Shown in pieces: positions 1 through 11,728 of a stretch of 64,000 nt of DNA. The position numbers and the translations under genes were made by a program. The notes under the pieces were generated by a model. The model ran no database searches. It saw only the letters and a list, made by a program, of their open reading frames with translations, and had not been told where the DNA came from. Numbering within the stretch: the stretch's first letter is position 1; every line of letters begins with the position of its first letter. Origin of the DNA: Helopsaltes ochotensis (taxonomy: Eukaryota; Chordata; Aves; Passeriformes; Locustellidae); NCBI GenBank assembly GCA_013400155.1, contig VXBM01000002.1, positions 2,501,450-2,565,449 of the forward strand. The letters are read 5' to 3'.

Positions 1-290
1 TCCCGGCGGATTCGCCGCCAGCCGTATGGAAACGCCGGGAGGCGTTGGCGGTGCCGGCGGAGCTGTCCGCGCCCGGCCCGGCGGAGGACGCGGCTGGAGC
101 AGGCTCCGCTCCCGCCGGACCCGGCACAGCGGCAATGGCAGCGCGGGCTGAGGGCGCGGGAGCCGCTCCGGCGGGGGCACCGCTTGCGTGACAGCCCGAG
201 TGTTGCCGCCGGTGTAGCGCAGTGTGCTCCCGCCCCGGGCTGTGCGGAGCCGGCTCCGAATTCCCTGCCCCTGCTGCTGCTGACAGGTGT
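1..290. promoter_or_regulatory. CpG-rich block: probable promoter and 5' exon at the left edge
   Basis: The first ~280 bases are strongly GC-rich and full of CG dinucleotides, then drop abruptly to AT-rich DNA after about position 300. In vertebrates this is typical of an unmethylated CpG-island promoter with a first exon. No TATA box is evident, which is usual for this class. A short ATG frame at 135-191 (18 codons, ending LA-stop, G at -3 and G at +4) sits inside and could act as an upstream ORF if transcribed to the right. A possible donor, CAG/GTGTAC, lies at 285/286 but is only moderate. The island may start left of the window, so its true length and the direction of transcription are not determined. 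Linking it to the exon at 8762 is inference. Confidence 0.6.
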
Positions 291-3200
291 ACCGAGAAAA
301 TGCGAACAGGGAGACGCAGATCTAATAGATCAGTGAACCCCAGAGGTAGTGCTGTTCGAATATGGTCATTATTCCTTCAATCCTGCGTTTCCCCTCACCG
401 ATTCCCACTTCTTTTGTGCTTGCTGATTGTGTGCTGAACTGATTTTTCTGGATGAATCAACAACACGTTATGAAAAATGTATTAAAGTATAGCGGTGTAA
501 TGTGGGTGAGTAGGGCAGCGACAGGCGTATGGCACTGCAATAGCCAGTCACTCGTGGGCGGGCAGGAGCCCACTGTTAGCTCGATGGGAGCAGTGGGACG
601 TGTGTCATCATCAGGACAAACCATAAGGAGGAAATATGTGAACTTGTCAGGTCTTCTGAGAGGAAGATATCAATCACAAATTTGTACACTGAGAATTTCT
701 TATCTGTAAAAAACCAGTGGTGATATTCAGGTGGTAGTGATCATACAGTTTTCTTTCACCGTGCTTACCTGGTCCCAGTGAACCAAAGTAAAGTGTCACA
801 GAAGGCATGATAAGTCATTTTATTTAAACATAGATAGTTTGCAAATAAAAATACTTTCATGGCAGCAGTTGTAACAAAAATGGGCCTTATGTGAATTGTA
901 GAATATGGGGTTTTTTATACTTTGCTTTTCCCCACAGTTCCAGCTAGTATAGACATTGTCAAGAAAATGTATCAATTGAAGAAACATAATGTGGAACTAG
1001 TAAGCTTTCTATCATTAATTCCAGATCAGACAGGACACAGTTTGATGAATCTGTTCATCCTGATTGAAATGAAAAAAAATCAAATGAAGTTTTAGACAAA
1101 AATACGTTTGCATGCAGCTAAGTTTTAATGCATTTAATCAGAGGTTTTTACAATGTATTCGGTAGTTTGATTGTGATTATGTAAGTTACATAAAGTGTAC
1201 AGTACCCATTTTATTCTCCCCAAATGCCACTCCTGTCTGTGTGCAGCAGTGGATGCAGTTGTGTGTTACATCTTTTGAGAAGTTTAATTGTGGGAAATGT
1301 AATGATGATAGTTGTTCTATTTAATATTTCGTATCTCTTCTTGGAAGTGTTTTATTTGCTGGCATGTTAAGGGAAAGCTCTATATATTTGTGTACTTTAA
1401 AAGTATATCTGAAAGGACCTGATTCAACTCCTACTTTGTCTTCAGCTGGAGTGAGATCAGCTCTATATTGTCCTGTTTCTGTGCTTTTTGAGGTGCAGCA
1501 AAATATTATAATAGCTCCACAATAACATGTACCACAAGCATTGCATTTCATAACATTTCTACCTTGACATCATGTTGCTGCAATGCAATGCTGTGTGAAG
1601 ATTTAATTGACTAAAAGTGTTAAAGAAAAATAAGGCAAACTTTCTTTTCTCTTAATTTTAGGGAGATGTGTGAATTACTTGAGCATTTGGAAGTATGTCT
1701 CTGGGATATTGTTATTAATAGGTGACATGATATGTATTCTCATTTTCTTTAAGAACTTTAATAGCATTAGTCATTATCTGTATGGATAGATTTTACGCTT
1801 ATGGATGAAATACTATTTTCTGATGCACTTAGAGAAGTGCTTAAAGATACTTTGTCATGTTAATTTTTTCTTATTTGTGCACAATCTGTATCAAAAAGTG
1901 CATTAAGAAAATCTGAACATCAGAAAGAAAATATGTTGCTGTTACTCAAATCAGTGCAATATTTGTGTATATTTACAATACATAAACCAAAAGCATATTC
2001 CAATACTGTATCACTGGAAATCTCAAAAATACCTAAAGAAAACATACAAATGAAGTCCGTCTATAGTCAGAGGGTGCTTTTTAATCTATTTTTATTTGCT
2101 TTTTTAAAAAAACTTTTAAAATTCTGTTTAACCCATGAGATTCATAAGCTCTTTGATGTGTGAATCTACATTCTAAGTGGAAACAAAGACATAATTTAAT
2201 AAAAAAGGGTTAAAATACTCATCCTTTTGTTGGTGGAGATAATCCACCTGAATCCCACTGAAAGAAAATGAAAAAGGTAACAACAATGTTTTATTTCTTT
2301 AGAGAGCATCTGTCACTCCAATTTTCTCCTGCTTTCCCCCCCACCAAAATGTAAGTTCTATTCTGTGATGCATGGAAGCAGAGCTACAAATGAAAATACC
2401 GATGTCTCATGATGGGTTAAGAATAAATAGTTATTAAGTGGCTAAGAATAAACCAGGCAATTAAACAGAGAGAAGGAAGCTATGCCACAGGCTTGCAGTG
2501 AGTGGTGGAGGTGTCAGAAACCTGCTTTGTGTGGAGTTTATAATTTTATGGTGAGGTTTACTTGGGGCAGTAGTTTTGGACTCAGTGCTGGAGGAAGCTG
2601 CTGGAGTCCTGAACTGCTGATTCAGACCCTTTTCTGTGTGTGTGCAGTGTTGTAATCTAATATGTAGGAGACTAAACGAGATGAGTAGGATGTTTTTAAT
2701 CCTCTTGCTGGAGGGACAGTATTTGGATGCAAAACCCACCATCGTAACTCTGCTGGTACAGTAGAGTGAAACAGGGACTAACATCTGCAAAGGTGGTCAT
2801 GAAAAAACTGACAGCTCAACTGGGAATAGTTTAAAAATAGTGAGTTTTTATAAATATTTACTGAAATCCCAATACGTGCAACCTGAGTCCTTTTACAATA
2901 GGGAAATTCTAAATCACATTATTAGGGGAAGCTACACAGGTAGACCATAATTTCTTGTCAAACTTGTTATTATGTTTGTCTGCCGCAAGGAGAAGGTAGT
3001 GGGTAAATAAATAAACAAAGGAAAAAGAAAAAACAACAAAACCCCCAACAGGATATCCTATCCATTCTACTAATTCTTCTCACTAACATTTCCTTGTGTT
3101 CCTTACAGCGTTTGCCTTTACTCTGAAAGAGTTCCTGTGCTTTGGTGAACACCCCCGCTGCTCCCCTTGGTGCAGGGGAGTGCAGCATCATGAAAAAAGG

Positions 3201-3853
3201 CAAAAAGCTCAGTTAGTGATAAGTTTTTATTGGGGAGATTATGGAAATGGCTGAGACCATTCCATATTTACATTCTTCTAAGAATGATTGGTAGTTGTCT
3301 GAGGCAATCTAGGTTACAGAAAAGAATGCAGATGCAGTGCAGAATTTGAATTTTGACAGGATCCAGTTCCCCTGTTTGGTGCTGTTGTTAAAAGAATGTG
3401 TGATACAGAAGCCTGGATGTTAAATGATAGCTGCTTCTTGTGAGATACTGCACAGGCACACTTATTTTCGAGCGTAGGAGTAAACCTATTTGAAATCAGT
3501 GAGGAGTAACCAGCATGTCTGGAATTAAGCACTGATCTGAATGCTTTGTTGTCTCAGAGTCTTTGTATTTAAGCTGAGTCTTGGCTGTAGAAGCCCAGGC
3601 TTATAATGAAGGATGTCTGTTTTATCATTAGTACCATCCCTAGGGAGAAAAGTGCCATTGCTTATGTTCCAAGTAGTATCATATTTAGTATAATTAAATA
3701 ATGGAAAATGTCACCTTAATGTAGGAGAAAGAAAACATCAAAGATTGATCTTCTTCGTGTTTCTACAGAACTCTATGGAAAAGTACAGATCCTCAGAATG
3801 GATATTTTCCATTTTTGATTACTAGTTCCAGTTAATATTGTTTGAAACTAGGA

Positions 3854-3895
3854 TAAAAATTTCAGTTTAGCTCATTGTAAAAATTTCAGTTTAGC
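3854..3895. repeat. Two-copy 24-bp tandem duplication
   Basis: The 18-mer TAAAAATTTCAGTTTAGC occurs at 3854 and again at 3878, giving a 24-bp period with the remaining spacer partly diverged. It is a simple local duplication in AT-rich DNA. Confidence 0.8.
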
Positions 3896-6800
3896 CTATT
3901 ATTTATGTTTCAAATTAATTAACACTTTTTTTTTTTTCTGAGGGAGGCAGGATACCATCCTTAGACTCAACATACTTGCAGAGGTGCACAAGAATTCAGC
4001 ATAGCAGCACCATAGTGGTGTCTCTAGCATTGTTTCAAACTTGCCTTTTATTTTCTCAAACAAATGTTAATACTGAGTATTTGTATTTGTTAGGATTTCC
4101 AGTCTGATCAGCGGGAGTAAACTTCATCTTTTCCAGCCTTGTGTTTGAGCCAGAAGCCAGTGATCACACTGAGCTGAGCCCAGCCTGTGTCCTCACTTTT
4201 GGGGGTGCTGAGGAAGCCTGGCTTCTAATGGGAGGTACAATGATGGGAATTTTCATACATCTTTCAGCTGAGATCTCTGTAGCTACCAGAGGCAGAAGTT
4301 TTGAGAAGTTTACCTTCCATGTTGCTACAAGAACTTAAATGCTTTCTTTCTAGTATAGGCAGGCTACTTGCAGTACATGAAAAGTGTAATAATTATGTCA
4401 CCATTAGAAGTCTTGTTGAGGCTGCATAGTTGTCAAAACCTTGTCCACTCTGCATTAACTCTAGCGCTAATACTGCACTTGGAAAACAAATACAGAAAAT
4501 GTGTCATTTCAAGAAACGTTCTTTAAACATCCTGATGCTGACTTCTATAAAATGGTTCAGAGCTCTAATCACCGAACAAGAAGAGAGTTTATGAAGTTCT
4601 TGAAGGATTTTCAGTGTAACTGGTCTGTCTAGAAATGAAGATGACATTAGTAGTTTCAGACATAATTTAACTACCAAAAAAAAGTAATATTGAAATTTGT
4701 AATAAATAGTAATTATGTGTGAGTAGAATGTAAATATAGCTTTTATTCATAAACTCATACCATCTGATTATTTTATAATATGTATTAAGTCATTAGCCCT
4801 TGATATGACACTTCACCTTGAAGTCACTGGTGCACACTGTTTTGTTAGGCTGCTGTGCTTGTCAGTGGAATACAGATAGTGAAAGTTTAGGTTTTTGCTT
4901 ATTTTACAAACTAGAGAAATAATTTAGAGTCATGGTTATGTAATGTGATATATGATCAGGAAGCAGTCAAGGTCAATGAAACCATTGTAAGAATTGTGGA
5001 TAATAAATAAGGGCCTCAGACTCCAGGTGGGATATACAAAATGGTTCAATTTTACTTGACTATAATTTTCAAAAGTTAATGAATTGGGTGCCTTAATTTA
5101 GGATTCCTGTGATGAGCTCCATTAAGAAGGTGTTATATTTCGAGAATATCAAACACATTATTTGAACAGAAACAGCAAATATGAAGCAACGCATAAGGAA
5201 TTGTACACTACCTTCAAAGATCCTTATTCTGTATTTTACTTTTTGAAGCCCTAACTTCCTTGAATGTATCACTCCTAGGCTTCTGTTCAAGAGTACTTGC
5301 TTTAAAGTAGTTGATGGCCTGCAGATATTTTGAAAGGGCTCTTACATATTTTTCTCCTTTAGCCTGCGATAATTCCTCTGTACCCCTGATGCAGGTATAA
5401 CAGTGACTTAGCAATTCAGTTATTAATTTGCTATTAATATTGTATTAATATGTATTCAGAAATTCAAATAAAAGTTGAAAGGAGGCAATCACATGCCGGA
5501 AATTTTATTAATAAGTATTTTTTTTTTAGCTCAAGGTTCAGATGCCAGAAACATGGAGCATTGTGTTATCGTTTCAGTATTCACTTAAAAAGAATAAAGT
5601 TTGTTTCTCTGATTACAGTGAAACCTTTGGAAACACAAAGCATGATTCAAAAGAGAGAAGGATTTCAAAAAGATGTTTTTCAGATATTTTAGTTATTTAG
5701 TGTCGAGTCAATCTCAAAGCACTTTGGACATTTTCTCATGAGTTTGCACTCATATGGGTTTATTTTGCAACTTTATAATCTGAACTTTTGAGGTATATTC
5801 ACTGTGGAGATAACTAGTATTTGAAGGAGTTCCTGTTGCAGTGCTACTGGAAATGGATTCTTGAGAGTCTCCTTGCTGCATCCGGCATTCTGCAAAGCCT
5901 GGGTAAAATTCAGGTCTGTTATTGCTTCCCTTTGCTAGAACTGTGGGAGGAGTTGAGGCAGTGGAGAAGCTGATAGTTAATTGGTTTGCACTTGTCCCAA
6001 AGTTTCCTCATCAACCGCAGACTGAAAAACCCCCGTGATGCTGTCAGTATGGACATCTCGCCTCAGATCCTTCCTTCGGTGTACGTACAGTGCAAAGCTT
6101 CCCAATTCCCAATATCAATGATATTGATTGGATTTTTCTTTGGTTGGTTAAATAATAATTTATTTGCTTGTAAAGAGATCTGGAAATCAATGATTCTTAT
6201 AAAGGATTGGAGGGAATAGATAAGTTGTGATATTCCTTCTCATATAATTATATTTCGAAAGTCAAATGTAACTTTAAAAAGGCTTTTCTGTATCTTAGAA
6301 CCTAACAAGTAACAGCCATAATTTATTCTGCAGTAGAATGAAATAGTAGCTGGATTCCAGTGGCAGCAAGTTTGTTTTTTCAAGTGGCTGTAGAGAGTGA
6401 AACTCCAAAACAGAAGGTCCTTTAAAACATAACCACTAGTGTAGTTCTTTGCTTAAACTGTGTAACTTTGATTAGCCTGTTATTTGTGTTTGTTTGGGCT
6501 TTTTCCATGTAAGTAGTTTTCTTTTTTTTCTTTTTAATAAAGGCTTTTTAGTATCAGAAAACATTAAAAGACTTGGAGCTTAAAGAAATGCACATTTGTG
6601 GGTAAGGCCCTAAAACAAATGGCTTGAAATGGTTATTCAGAATAAGGAAAAGCCCAGTGTAGCTTGCAGCTGTTAAACTTGTCTATTAAGTATAAGGAGA
6701 AAGTCTAACGTGCCAAGCATTTAATTCATCAGAGGTGCATTTGAAGATTAATTAAGCCAAATTATAAGTAATGGAGTAGGCAGCCCTCAAAGATTCCCTG

Positions 6801-7331
6801 TAGAGAGAATGAACAGAGACTCTGACAGCAGGGGAACAATGGATCTCTGAGGGCTCCAGCATCTGTGTTTGCCATGGACACAGAGCGTGTTCAGTCAGCT
6901 ACTTGAGCAGAGATGTTTGGAGCACTCTGTTACAGAAGAGACACACACAATAGCAACGTGCTGCCATCAGAAATGTCACTGTCTGTGCAACAAGATACAG
7001 GCTGAGCAGTTGTCTTAGGAAATCTGTCCTGGTAATTCTTGAAGACGTTTTAGCGGGGAATCCACGGTGTTCTTGAGGTTTCTGTTGTGTGAGCAAATAT
7101 GTTACTGTAGTAGGCAGGCGTGGTTCTCAGAATTCAATCCATATATGATTAGACAAAAAAAATCCAGTGCAGTCTCAGCAGAAAGTTTCATATTGTAATT
7201 AAGATGTATGGATATTATAGCTATATTTTCAGGTAGAAATTTGCAGTTTAAAGTTGGCAATAAAATAACCCAAGGGGGAAAGCCATCTAAACCAAATTAC
7301 TACTTACCAAGAGAACTTAGAGCAAGCTGTT

Positions 7332-7358
7332 AGTGTGTGTGTGTCAGTGTGCATGTGT
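7332..7358. repeat. Short interrupted GT microsatellite
   Basis: A run of GT dinucleotides interrupted by CA and GC steps (GTGTGTGTGTGTCAGTGTGC core). Short and impure, so unlikely to be highly variable. Confidence 0.8.
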
Positions 7359-8761
7359 AAAAATCCCCCAAAATCAGGCATTTGAAAACAAAATAGTGAT
7401 TTGGTAGTTGCAGTAATTCAACAAAAAAATGAAAGCCTTTATAAAATGAATAAGAGAATTGAAAGGATTTGCTTTAATGTTCCAGTTTGCATAGCATAAC
7501 TTCTTCTCCCTAGCTGTCCCATGGACATGTTGTCCTGACAACAACGTTGTGTAGACCTGGAAGTCTCACTAATCACAAAAGTGTATTCAGCATGTGGTTA
7601 TTGTATTTTGTATTTGGAATCGTGCGTTTCAGGAGTTGATGTGGCCCACTATGCAAGGTCCTGTTTTGGTGATGCATATGTTCAAGACATCTCCGCCTTT
7701 CTTCCTTTTTTGTGCAAACATGTGTATGTGTACTAAAGCCATCAATTCTGAGTAAAAGAACATAAAAAAGTCTCCTAAAGTATTTTTTGTGTGACGAATC
7801 TTAATGGTTTTTTGAGAAAAATACTGAACTGCTGTCCAAAGACTAGGGAAATGCAAAAAAATACATATTATTTCTTGTTTAAGCTAGTTTTTGACATCTT
7901 CTATGGCTGCAGTTGAGAAATAATATGAAATAAATGTAAATCTGGACATGAAGACTTCAAGTTTTTAGGTATTTTTTGGTGACTGTATTTGCTGGAATGC
8001 AGTTTTCCTTTTCCTAAAGTGCCAGTCTGACTAGGGACTATTTTGTACTTAAAATACTCACCTCACAAATCCTAATACACTTAGTTAATTGTTAAACCCA
8101 CCTAGTTCTGCTCATTAATGATTTCCAACAAGCTCATTGAAATTTGGATTGCTTCCTCCAAATATTTTAGTTATGGACTCCCCCTAGGACTATGTGTAGA
8201 TTATAATATGATGAAAGGCTTTACCAAGTGTAGTTGCTTAATATATTGCCCCTGTAACTTTAACAGATGCTATTACTGTCATTATTGTTGGTTGTTACTC
8301 ATTGCTAGAATAGCTGAAGCACCATCAGCACTCAAACCAGAAAAGGTCAAAAGCCAAATACTGCCAGGCCTCCTGGTGATTTCACTGACAGCCATCAATG
8401 TGCATCACAGGACTTGGGTTTCCATTGAAGAAATAAAGAAAAATAGTCCTTTTACATTTTCAGAGGTTAAATATAGTTTCCTATAATGTACCTTTTTTTT
8501 CTACTTCTACTCACTTTTGTACAAAAAAGATAACTTCGGAATGTTTTTTACAAAACCGCAAGCAATGTGGTCGTGAGGGGAACTAGAGTTCTACATACCT
8601 GTGATCTTATTTTGGCACTTAGTGATTGAAAACTGTCACTTGGAATGACATTTCTTACATGTACAGCATGGTATATATGTGTTTTTCTTTGTAAATTTCT
8701 TACTTTAAGCAAATAAAAGAATGTATTCTTTGTCTGATATGTGGCTCTTTTTGCTTGGCAG

Positions 8762-8894
8762 GGTAACTCCATCTTCCGAAAATCCCAATGGTGCTACCTG
8801 TAGTGTAAGTCAGGGAAAGCCCTCTTTAAGAAGAATAAAAGGGAGAATACACAGAAGCAAAAGTCTTGATAGCATTGATTTCTGTGAATTCACT
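8762..8894 (+). CDS. Probable internal coding exon of an unrecognised gene
   Basis: A 3' splice site (pyrimidine-rich GGCTCTTTTTGCTTGGCAG) precedes 8762 and the perfect donor GTAAGT starts at 8895. Between them one frame is open for the whole 133 bp. The first base completes a codon from the previous exon and the last base ends a codon (T, ACT at 8892-8894). The peptide is hydrophilic: VTPSSENPNG at the start, then KPSLRRIKG, then RIHRSKSLDSIDFCE near the end. The Arg/Lys cluster followed by S-x-S-L-D-S-I-D looks like a basophilic-kinase or 14-3-3-type regulatory segment, as seen in many cytoplasmic scaffold and GTPase-regulator proteins; that is an inference from composition. There is no catalytic motif, membrane segment or signal peptide. 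An internal GTAAGT at 8805-8810 could be an alternative donor. I do not recognise the gene. The call rests on splice sites plus protein-like composition; a chance open frame is possible but less likely. Confidence 0.6.
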
Positions 8895-11586
8895 GTAAGT
8901 ACTCTGTCTTTTACATTTCCCCTATATGAAGTTAAGAGAATCTTATTAATAAAGCAGTTTGCTTCTTGCTTTGGGTTTACCTGTTTGTCCAATTAGCAAA
9001 GGTATTGTGCTTAATGTTTTAATTGCCTTGCTACGCTGCCAAGTATTATGAGCAGTGATGTCACTTATATAATTAGTGATGTACAACTACATTCTTGTTC
9101 TTCAGCAACCATGAGGTAGAAATTTCTATGTCAAATTTTAACATTTGCCTGCATAAGATTAAGAAATTGACTGGAAATGGAGTAACTATGAAGAAAAAAA
9201 TATGATTTCAAATTTTATTTTTATATTGAGATTTTAGAAATTGCATAAAAAGTCAAACTTTACTTTTTACAAAACCCAAAAAATTATTTCAGTTGCCTAT
9301 GGCTATAATAAAGTGCTAGAAAAGGAAATATAATTTTTTAAAAGACGTGTGTGTTTATAGCACTTGAAAGCTGGTATCACAGGCAGTAGGTTACTACAGT
9401 TGGGCAGTACTGATATATTCCTTTTCTCTTCTCTTTGGTTAGGGGGTAGATGTGTTTGTGTTACAGTTTCAGAAACTTCAATGTGATCCTGGTAAAGAAC
9501 CATGACAACCTCCCAGCTAACTGGGGGGAATTTGGTCATAACAAATTATATTCTGGTAAACTAAAATAGTGTACTCTTTAAATACTTAAACAATGTCAAA
9601 GAATATGTTAAATTATAAATCGGTTATGAAATATGAGGATGAAAGAGCTAAAAAATATGTGCTGTCTTTAAAATGTAGAAATCAATAGTGATGTGAAGAT
9701 ATTGTCTGGCATTGCATGGTGCTAGAAACAATATCACTAAAATGTTCAGATGGGATTTGGGGAAACATCTTTAAGGCATAACAGTGGTTTGAGTGTGTTG
9801 TCTTTCAGTGGGATGTTTTTCACAGATGATGCCAATAGCATAATTGGTACTTTTTCCTCAGGACAGCTTTGTTTCTAATTGCGAAGTCTTGCAGCGCTGT
9901 CTTTGGGACAAAGAGCTGGTTGTTTGCTGTTCAAGGAAGTAACGAAGTTACTGGGGAGGATTTGGGATGTAGTGTGTTGTGTGGTGCCCAGATACTTGTG
10001 GACAGGGCCAGTCCTGCCCAGCTGGGGGGTGTGAGGGAGCTGTGCTCGGGCCGTGCTGCCTCATTTCCAGCTGCTGTTGGTGTGTCTGTGCTAACTGGTG
10101 TCACAGCACCGATCCTGCTGGAATCACTGCTCTGCTGAAGGTTACAAACTCCCCTAGGGAGCAAAATTTCCTTCTGCTATATGGGCCTTCGTCTGTGTGG
10201 TCCTATTAAGGAGTTTTATCTAAATCTATCTCTACTCTTGGGGCCTTCAAAGAAAAAGAGATTATAGCCAAAGGTAAAAAGAATTTCTTGCGTGCCATAG
10301 AACCTTTGCAAAGAGATTTGAGACAGATAATAATGGACAAGTCTGTATCCGTAGCATACAAATGAGTAGAGTATGTACGTGTATAAATTCATACCTTAAT
10401 AGCTAAGTATTGATAATTAGGATCAAGAAAGGAAGTTCACGTTTTCTGAGGTCTCATGTTAAAGGATGATACAGATTTAAATAGCTAAGCACACAAATCA
10501 GAGGTAAAAATATGGGTTTTCTTGCTGCTACATAATTTAGAATCATACTGAAATATTTTTTGATATTGTATAATTGCGGTTTTATTGTTCTCGAACTGTG
10601 ATTAAAAATAGATCTAAAGACGTAATTGAGTAAATTTGTATGCCTAAGTCTTTCAAGAGTGCTGTCAGAACTGAACATTTTTCATGTTAAGAGTCTTCAT
10701 CTAATAAAAACACTCAGGCACTGGCATACAAAACACAATTAAAAATAAAAATTAAAGCACAAAGGAGCTTTTTTGAATGTTCTGTTTACTACTACTTTAT
10801 GCTGTAGTATATTAATTTTATGCACAGCAGAGTTGAAAAGTTTCGTATTTAAATATGGGATAACTTATATGCTGACAGCATCCAGTGAACTGCTTGTTTC
10901 ATTCATCATATAATGAGAATGAGATCCAATAATAATTCTGAATGTTGCTGGATTTCACTTTAATGTAAGTAATGTCTATGTACATCCTAAACCAATCTTT
11001 TTTGGCAACCTTTTGTTCAAAGATTTCGCTCAGCAAATTCTTACCGGGGACAAATCCTAACAGCAGAAAGCCATAAGAAAAATAACTTACGCTTTCTTTT
11101 CTCCAAGTGAATAAATGTGTCCCCAGTGGGGAAGTTCTGCATTTCAATGCAGTATGCCCATACAAAAATTCAATATATGAAAATGCTGTATTTACTACTT
11201 TACTGGTGATTTCACCTGAAGCTGGGGACAAGTTGTGGGAGCTGCGTTAAACTGAGAGGCTCATTAAAAAATAGCTTTATTCTTTGCAAGGGAGAGAGTA
11301 ACCAGTGAAGAGCCTTTTGCATGTGTAAAATTTCAGCAGAGGCCAGGGAGGGACTACCATGGGTGCCTTCAGAGGGTTGTCTGGGCAAAGTGATGCTGCC
11401 AAGTCTGTAGTTTACTGCAGTTAGTAAAATATGAAGTTTGTGATCATAATAAGGGCTTTTGGTTATACCTGTGGCTCTTCATATGGGTGACCTGCCTAAG
11501 AGTGCAAGAGAGGCCCTTGCCTGTGGAAGCTCAGTATCCGATGGCTGCTGCTGCAGTGACCGATTGCAAGCCTCAGGCGTTTGGAT
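8895..11586. other. Intron-like non-coding DNA
   Basis: AT-rich sequence downstream of the GTAAGT donor. I see no further exon, RNA gene or dated repeat. A slightly GC-richer patch at about 9950-10140 gives overlapping open frames on both strands, but no splice sites or family motifs support coding. Confidence 0.55.
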
Positions 11587-11728
11587 GTCCCTGCTCTGAC
11601 GTGCTCAAGGCCAGGCTGGATGGGGCCCTGGGCAACCTGATCTGGTGGATAGCATCCCTGCCCATTGGGAGGGGTGGGAACGAGGGGACCTTAAAGGTCT
11701 CTTCCAAACCAAGCCATTCTATGATTTG
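11587..11728 (+). mobile_element. CR1 LINE 3' end fragment
   Basis: The stretch with CTCAAGGCCAGGCTGGATGG, then GGGCCCTGGGCAACCTGATC, and ending GACCTTAAAGGTCTCTTCC ... CCATTCTATGATT matches the well-known 3' terminal part of avian CR1 elements in sense orientation. CR1 copies are typically 5'-truncated, and this one keeps only about 140 bp with mild divergence. It has no coding capacity. The left boundary is approximate. Confidence 0.88.

Larger units (their letters stand above)
291..8761. other. Intron-like non-coding DNA
   Basis: AT-rich sequence without a convincing exon, RNA gene or recognisable transposon. Open frames here stay near the length expected by chance and lack splice-site support. 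It holds only small features: poly-T/A runs, a short tandem duplication near 3854 and a GT tract near 7332. If the CpG block at the left edge is a promoter firing to the right, this would be its first intron. Confidence 0.6.

Noticed and set aside
222..437. Frame starting in the left CpG block
   Set aside because: It begins at a GTG, not an ATG, and crosses from the island into AT-rich DNA without a splice logic.
8118..8486. 122-codon plus-strand frame
   Set aside because: Within chance length, odd cysteine/tyrosine-rich composition and no splice sites; the real exon signal lies at 8762.
9931..10209. Overlapping frames on both strands around 10 kb
   Set aside because: Local GC increase only; no splice sites or family motifs.
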